A DNA stretch of 64,000 nt from Trichostrongylus colubriformis (taxonomy: Eukaryota > Nematoda > Chromadorea > Rhabditida > Trichostrongylidae), in contig OZ022260.1 of the NCBI GenBank assembly GCA_963978905.1, positions 49,373,551-49,437,550 on the forward strand. The letters run 5' to 3'. The notes below the pieces were generated by a model that was not told the origin of the DNA, did not search any database, and saw nothing but the letters and a program-made list of their open reading frames with translations. The translations under genes were made by a program, and so were the position numbers. Shown in pieces: positions 62,611-64,000 of the stretch (its first letter is position 1; each line of letters opens with the position of its first letter).

Positions 62611-63486
62611 ATCACCCGTAAAATGTTCACGCAGTTTGCACGCCACACCCGCTGGAAAAGATCACGCACTCGCAAATACCTTATAGTCATGACCAAGACC
62701 CGCACAGTGGATGTGCAACGACCGAAGCGCAGTTGGTTTAGATCATCGCCACACAACAAAATTTCTCGCTATTGCACATTCCCTTGCTTGCTTTTGTCTC
62801 TCCTTTGTTCGGTGGAGAGGATCAGCACCACGGCAGGCACACTACCCTTCACATTGCCGCAATTACTATCAAGAACCAGGGTATCTGGACTATAATTTCC
62901 CGTTGACATCAGATGAAAAAGATTTGACCGTCCGGCTATCCCCTTGGCATGTAAACAAGATTTGCACATGAGTAAATCACCCTGTTTCCAAAACACCCGT
63001 AGGATGATCCAGTCAAACACTGACGATAGAAAAATCCTCGATAAAACACACTATTTCGAACGCTACCTGGTGCCGTGGTGTTTCTCACAACACTATACTT
63101 GTGAATCTTAGGGCTCCTTTCATTGCATTTTGGAATAGACAGATGCACCCAAACTCGTGAGAGTGACGAAGTTTCCAAGCGACGAGTTTCACGAACCCAA
63201 CAAAAATGACGAATATACGGTTGCTACGTTCTACCTCGCGAACCACGCATCCTCTATCAACGGCATTGACGGAAAGAGCCACGTCTTCACGGACCTGACT
63301 TCGCAAGTTAAACCTATCGCGAGAATTGCCGTGGAAGCCGCGTTATGGGATTGAGGAGTATGGATATCCCCCCCCCCCCCGAAGCTCTTTCCTACGCAGA
63401 ACTAGGTAAAATTGACACCCCCTGGGCTGCAACTATTTATTCCAATTTCGCCCACCACCTTTCCTGGCTTTTTCAAGCTAGAATTA

Positions 63487-64000
63487 TTAGGTTGATTCGT
63501 AATAAATCGGACAAATTGACCAATTTTAATCATTGTCGTACAACTTTTTTACGACAACAGGGATTCACTTGAATATACTCCATCTTTATCGATGACCTCC
63601 TGCCACGGTATAGGCAGATCATGGATGCCCTTGCTCCAGAAGGACGGAAGCTGGAGCTCGAAGAAGTTGCCGAGTGCCGCCTTGACCTCGTCGCGAGTTT
63701 TGAAGTCTTGGCCGTCCAGGTGGCGTTGGCTGTGGGAGAAAAGGTGGAAATCTGAAGGGGCCAGGTCTGGGGGAGTACGGTGGGTATAGAAGTACGGTCC
63801 AACTGTACGACAGCAGCTCGGCCTTGGTCGATCTTGCGAAGTGCGGTCTGTGGAAGTAGACACGTTGTCGTGCTGGAAGTAGACATGTGACCGCCGCCGT
63901 ACGAACTTTGGACATTGGCCTTCAATTCTCGTAATTGACGAACGTAGACGTCGGCGGATACTGTGGTACCTTCATCGAGCAGCTCCCAGTACTCTACGCC
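63487..64000 (-). mobile_element. Mariner element, 3' part, running off the window
   Basis: The ITR TTAGGTTGATTCGTAATAAA starts near 63489. On the minus strand the C-terminal half of the transposase follows: 'PPDLAPSDFHLFSHSQRHL' (third acidic residue block) and 'LPIPWQEVIDKDGVY' before the ITR. Upstream 'QHDNVSTS' stands in another frame where the HDNARPH block is expected, so a frameshift is present. The 5' half lies beyond 64000. Confidence 0.85.
63549..63863 (-). pseudogene. Mariner transposase C-terminal fragment
   Basis: 104 codons with 'TPPDLAPSDFHLFSHSQRHL' and 'FKTRDEVKAALGNFFELQLP', typical of the mariner D34D catalytic domain. The upstream part changes frame at about 63870. Different from the mariners at 24 kb and 29 kb in both ITR and protein, so at least three mariner lineages are present in the window. 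Confidence 0.8.

Overview
This is a eukaryotic window from a nematode. The evidence is split genes with mostly short introns (about 50-450 bp), U-rich TTTCAG/TTTTAG 3' splice sites, likely spliced-leader acceptors just upstream of start codons, a caenopore-like saposin gene, and a dense load of Tc1/mariner derivatives. The adjacency of a PDI-3-like gene and a CHD-1-like gene matches the pdi-3/chd-1 pair of C. elegans (H06O01.1/H06O01.2, from memory). A clade V strongylid such as a hookworm fits best, but the sequence alone does not fix the species.

Layout. 1-16.2 kb: no protein gene recognised; repeats dominate, including a 428-bp foldback at 3.1 kb, a Tc1-like element nested inside another (5.6-8.1 kb), a dispersed GC-rich repeat at 9 kb, and a 280-bp tandem repeat at 12.1-12.8 kb. 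16.2-25.9 kb (+): a complete puromycin-sensitive-type M1 aminopeptidase in 21 coding exons that join to exactly 904 codons. Its introns hold short repeats, a MITE and a dead full-length mariner. 25.9-33.7 kb: no gene; an inverted-duplicate mariner, a second copy of the GC-rich repeat, and G-tract repeats. 33.7-34.05 kb (+): a single-exon saposin-B/caenopore gene. 34.05-37.7 kb: no gene, with a 177-bp tandem duplication. 37.7-53.2 kb (-): a CHD1-type chromatin remodeller in about 33 exons. Its intron 1 is largely a 168-bp satellite array, and its 4-kb intron 11 is packed with four inverted-repeat elements. 54.2-59.4 kb (-): a PDI-3/ERp57-like protein disulfide isomerase, complete from the first CGHC active site to a KSEL tail; the roughly 50-residue N-terminus was not found. 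59.4-64 kb: a palindromic mariner-ITR element, a small MITE, and a mariner running off the window end.

The host genes are housekeeping functions: cytosolic peptide trimming, chromatin remodelling at transcribed genes, and ER disulfide formation. pdi-3 lies about 1.0 kb upstream of chd-1 on the same strand. The saposin gene is probably a secreted membrane-active peptide of the gut or innate immunity.

The most distinctive property of the window is its number of transposon derivatives arranged as long inverted duplications. There are eight or more, several inside introns of transcribed genes, so they would be transcribed as hairpins. Two gene-level oddities go with this: duplicated 3' splice sites in both pam-1 and chd-1, and unusual residues next to the zinc site of the aminopeptidase. 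I found no convincing new enzymatic or defence system.
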